A stretch of 64,000 nt of DNA, taken from NCBI RefSeq assembly GCF_000025345.1, contig NC_013757.1, positions 2,046,001-2,110,000 on the forward strand. The letters are read 5' to 3'. Positions 62,048-64,000 of this stretch are shown here, piece after piece. Position numbers and translations under genes: made by a program. This stretch comes from Geodermatophilus obscurus DSM 43160. Lineage in GTDB: Bacteria; Actinomycetota; Actinomycetes; Mycobacteriales; Geodermatophilaceae. Each line of letters begins with the position of its first letter. Position 1 is the first letter of the stretch. The notes below the pieces were generated by a model. It ran no database searches, had not been told where the DNA came from, and saw only the letters and a list, made by a program, of their open reading frames with translations.

Positions 62048-63079
62048 TCAGACCGGCGCGAGGGCCTGGTCACCGAGGGCGCGCAGCGTGTGATGCGCCC
62101 GGCGAACCATCTTGCGGGCCACCGACAGGGCGGCCCGATTGCCGCCGACCCGCTCGGCGACCCGCCGGTAGTAGGCGTGGTCGGGAGAGCCGGGGCGGGC
62201 GGCGCACTGGGCGGCCTCGAACAGCGCCCAGCGCAGCAGCGGCGAGCCCTGCCGGGACAGGTGCGCGGCGCTGCGCTTGCCGTCGGAGGAGTGCACGGTG
62301 ATGTCCAGCCCGGTGTGCCGCACCGCCTTGCGGGAGGCGGAGAAGCGGCGGGAATCGCCCAGCTCGGTCCACAGTGCGGTCGCGGTGATCGGCCCGATGC
62401 CGTAGTCGGCCTGCAGCGCCCGGCAGCCGGGCTGGCGGGCGGCGAACGCGGTGATCTGCTTGCGCAGCGGATCGAGCTCGGCATCCAGGGCGTCGAGGAT
62501 CCGCAGCGCGGCGGCCACCGCCTCGCGCCCCGCCGGTGACAGGCCCTCACCGACCTCGAGCCGGCGGCGGTTGTCGGCGCCGAGCAGGCCGCCGGTGACC
62601 GCCGGGACGCCGTGGTGCAGCAGGATGGCGTGGACGCGCTGCACCCAGGCGGTGTGCTGCTCGCGCAGGTCGCGGAACAGCTGCAGCCGGGCGCGCATCT
62701 CCAGCACCTGCGCCGGCGGGATCCACGACTCGGGCAGCCGGCCGTCGGCGAGCAGCTCGCGCAGCAGCCGGGCGTCGGCCCGGTCGGTCTTGGCCCGCCG
62801 TTTCGGCCCGCGCGCGGCGGAGGTGTCGGCCGGCTCGGCCAGATGCGCCTCGACCCCGGCACGCTGCAACTCCTCGACCACGAACCGCCAGCCGGTGCAC
62901 CCCTCCACCGCGAACGCCGCCGGCTTGCCCGCGTCGGCGAGGAGCTTCTGCAGCCAGCCGCGCAGCAGCATCCGGTCGGCCGGGGCGATCCGCCCGTGCC
63001 GGGTCTCGCCGCTGCGCTCGTCGAGATAGTCAAAGGTGATCTGCCGCCGGTGAATGTCCAGCCCGCCTAGGATCCCCAT
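62048..63079 (-). CDS. IS110-family transposase, copy 2, intact
   Basis: 343 aa from ATG 63079, chosen because GAGGAGG lies 5 bases upstream; the frame extends to 63103. DEDD domain: LGGLDIHRRQITFDYLDE (D), FAVEGCTGWRFVVEEL (E), KRRAKTDRADARLLRELL (DD). C-terminal domain: ALQADYGIGPITATALWTEL, RFSASRKAVRHTGLDITVHS and GSPLLRWALFEAAQ with the Ser of the IS110 catalytic pair. No defects are visible. Confidence 0.92.
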   Translation of the reverse strand: MGILGGLDIHRRQITFDYLDERSGETRHGRIAPADRMLLRGWLQKLLADAGKPAAFAVEGCTGWRFVVEELQRAGVEAHLAEPADTSAARGPKRRAKTDRADARLLRELLADGRLPESWIPPAQVLEMRARLQLFRDLREQHTAWVQRVHAILLHHGVPAVTGGLLGADNRRRLEVGEGLSPAGREAVAAALRILDALDAELDPLRKQITAFAARQPGCRALQADYGIGPITATALWTELGDSRRFSASRKAVRHTGLDITVHSSDGKRSAAHLSRQGSPLLRWALFEAAQCAARPGSPDHAYYRRVAERVGGNRAALSVARKMVRRAHHTLRALGDQALAPV

Positions 63080-63145
63080 CGGGGCCTCCTCAAGCTCCAT
63101 CACAGTTGACGCACCCAGGGTGCGCTGAGCTGAGGGGGTCCCTCC

Positions 63146-63683
63146 TCATGTCATCTTTCCGGCGACCGGTGCGGCCGGAGACGATCCAGCGGGGATCCGG
63201 GGGGGCGGTATTCGATCGTCGTCCTGACCGCTGCGCGCCCCCCGCTGGCCGCCCGGCGCGCCGCTACCTGACCCGCCTGTCGCCCCATGGGGCACATGCC
63301 CCTCTGATCGGCCTCGGTTGAGGCTGATTGGCTGTCTTGTATCAGTGCAGCTCAGGGCCGGAGCACCCTATCCGCCCTAATCCTTGACGCCGCTCACCAC
63401 GTACTGGGACGAGACGACACCGCTGTCCTTCTGTGGCTTGCGAGCGGGAGGGGCATCAGTGGCGTTCGGGTCACCGCGCGCGGCGCGGGGCGCATCTGCT
63501 GCCTGGTTGGTTGCGGAGTTGCGGGGGACCGGTCGCGTCTGCCTGGATGCCTATCGCGCCCACAAGACGCCCACAAGAGGACCATCTGAAGCCATCACGA
63601 GCCGATCACTGCAAACGGTATATGCGCTGCTCAGGGCGCGACTGCAACCGAAATCTGCTGATCAGAAGTGTGTGTGGGGGGAG
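63146..63683. other. Non-coding stretch before the right tRNA-Lys repeat; no gene seen
   Basis: No ORF here has coding character or an RBS. The composition becomes less GC-rich toward 63590-63680, as is usual near the attachment site of integrated elements. Confidence 0.4.
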
Positions 63684-63727
63684 CTTTTAATCCGCGGGTT
63701 GTGGGTTCGATCCCCACGGGGCCCACC
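63684..63727 (+). other. attR: tRNA-Lys(TTT) 3'-end fragment
   Basis: It reads CTTTTAATCCGCGGG, then a correct T arm (GTGGG, loop TTCGATC, CCCAC) and acceptor GGGGCCCACC. The anticodon loop CTTTTAA identifies tRNA-Lys(TTT). The bases to its left (GGGGGGAG) cannot pair as the 5' anticodon stem, so it is a 3' fragment left by integration. Confidence 0.8.
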
Positions 63728-63856
63728 TGAACGTGCGGCCACCGGCTGTCGCGGCGGCTTCGTCGAGAGCTCGCTCGTGGAGCACGTCCATCGCGATCCG
63801 CAGCCGGCGTTGTGCGGAGGCCGATGAGATTCGTGGTCGTCGTTGGTCAGGACCAC

Positions 63857-64000
63857 ATGAGAGTCGGGACCCAGGCGATCCGGCTGGACATGACCATGTC
63901 CCTCGACGGTTTCGTCGTCGGGCCGCAGGACAGCGTGGACGCGCCGATGGGCGTCGGGGGGTTCCGGTTGTTCAACTGGTTGGACCACCGCCTGGACCCG
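63857..64000 (+). CDS. Dihydrofolate reductase/RibD C-terminal-like protein, 5' part
   Basis: The frame is open to the window edge (48 codons from ATG 63857; ATG 63824 is also possible). It reads IRLDMTMSLDGFVVGPQD and MGVGGFRLFNWLDHR, the typical first strand and helix of the RibD C-terminal (DHFR-like) reductase family of actinobacteria. Substrates of these small NADPH-dependent enzymes are mostly unknown. It lies just outside the element, beyond attR. Confidence 0.7.
   Translation, partial: MRVGTQAIRLDMTMSLDGFVVGPQDSVDAPMGVGGFRLFNWLDHRLDP

Larger units (their letters stand above)
61605..63145. mobile_element. IS110-family (IS1111-like) element, copy 2
   Basis: GGAGGGACCCCC (61605-61616) and its exact complement (63134-63145) flank an intact transposase gene. 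Short inverted repeats close to the ends are a feature of the IS1111 subgroup; classic IS110 elements lack them. The element is about 1.54 kb. Of this, 431 bases downstream of the transposase gene are non-coding. Confidence 0.7.
47543..63727. mobile_element. 16-kb integrated conjugative/mobilizable element at tRNA-Lys
   Basis: It is bounded by 44-bp direct repeats of a tRNA-Lys 3' end. From the left it holds a tyrosine integrase, excisionase, MobF relaxase, an acid-sugar catabolic cluster and two IS110-family elements. Integrase next to att and relaxase nearby is the standard order. No type IV secretion or FtsK/TraB-type transfer gene is seen, so it is mobilizable rather than self-transmissible as far as visible. 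Confidence 0.75.

Noticed and set aside
47545-63727. Functional tRNA-Lys genes at the att repeats
   Set aside because: Both copies lack the D arm and the 5' acceptor and anticodon strands; only 3' fragments are present.
1-64000. CRISPR arrays, rRNA genes, riboswitches
   Set aside because: No regularly spaced repeats with spacers, no rRNA-like conserved segments and no recognisable riboswitch core were seen while reading both strands.

Overview
The window is very GC-rich actinobacterial DNA. Gene style (frequent ATGA/GTGA start-stop overlaps, GTG starts, SARP/LuxR/MarR regulators, DUF4386 and DUF6069 membrane proteins) suggests a soil actinobacterium of the Geodermatophilaceae type. The taxon is an inference. 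Most of the window is accessory DNA: two site-specific integrated elements, three or four insertion sequences, paralogous modules and several gene remnants.

Layout: (1) 1-2.7 kb is backbone-like: an NAD(P)H-binding epimerase, a CPBP protease and a coupled pair of small unknown genes. (2) 2.9-9.3 kb is an element carrying a large serine recombinase. It sits inside an MBL-fold hydrolase gene, of which only the 3' part remains. Its cargo is a chain of tiny overlapping genes, a zinc-finger/TOPRIM/DUF3987 primase, a strong 31-bp inverted repeat and a zinc-ribbon protein. (3) 9.5-22 kb holds a decayed response regulator, an XRE regulator with a membrane partner, a histidine kinase/response regulator/MalT-like LuxR cascade, an MFS exporter, DUF4386 proteins and an ABC-2 exporter split by an IS982-family element. 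(4) 22.3-29 kb holds two convergent giant SARP regulators (BTAD, cyclase-like, NB-ARC) that overlap at their 3' ends.

(5) 32-46 kb is a quinone/aromatic-stress neighbourhood: a MarR regulator, DoxX, quinone oxidoreductases, class III ring-cleavage dioxygenases (one intact, one dead), DUF2218, VOC, a QorB-like reductase, a second kinase/regulator/ABC exporter module and two DUF6069 genes. Five promoters here carry the same palindrome (ACTTG-N6-CAAGT). Four have it twice, 33-34 bp apart, and in three of these one copy overlaps the -35 and the other lies just after the -10. This looks like a local MarR regulon. A GH15 glycosidase and a SpoIIE-type phosphatase lie in the same stretch.

(6) 47.5-63.7 kb is an integrated conjugative or mobilizable element bracketed by 44-bp direct repeats of a tRNA-Lys(TTT) 3' end. 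It carries a tyrosine integrase, excisionase, MobF relaxase and an acid-sugar catabolic cluster: GntR regulator, KdgT permease, RuBisCO-like protein, DUF1537 kinase, zinc dehydrogenase and class II aldolase. Two IS110-family elements follow. No intact tRNA-Lys is present at either repeat, which points to tandem insertion at one tRNA site. The last 140 bases begin a RibD/DHFR-like gene.

About a dozen otherwise well-conserved genes contain single-base frameshifts, often in homopolymers. Many of these may be assembly errors rather than real decay.
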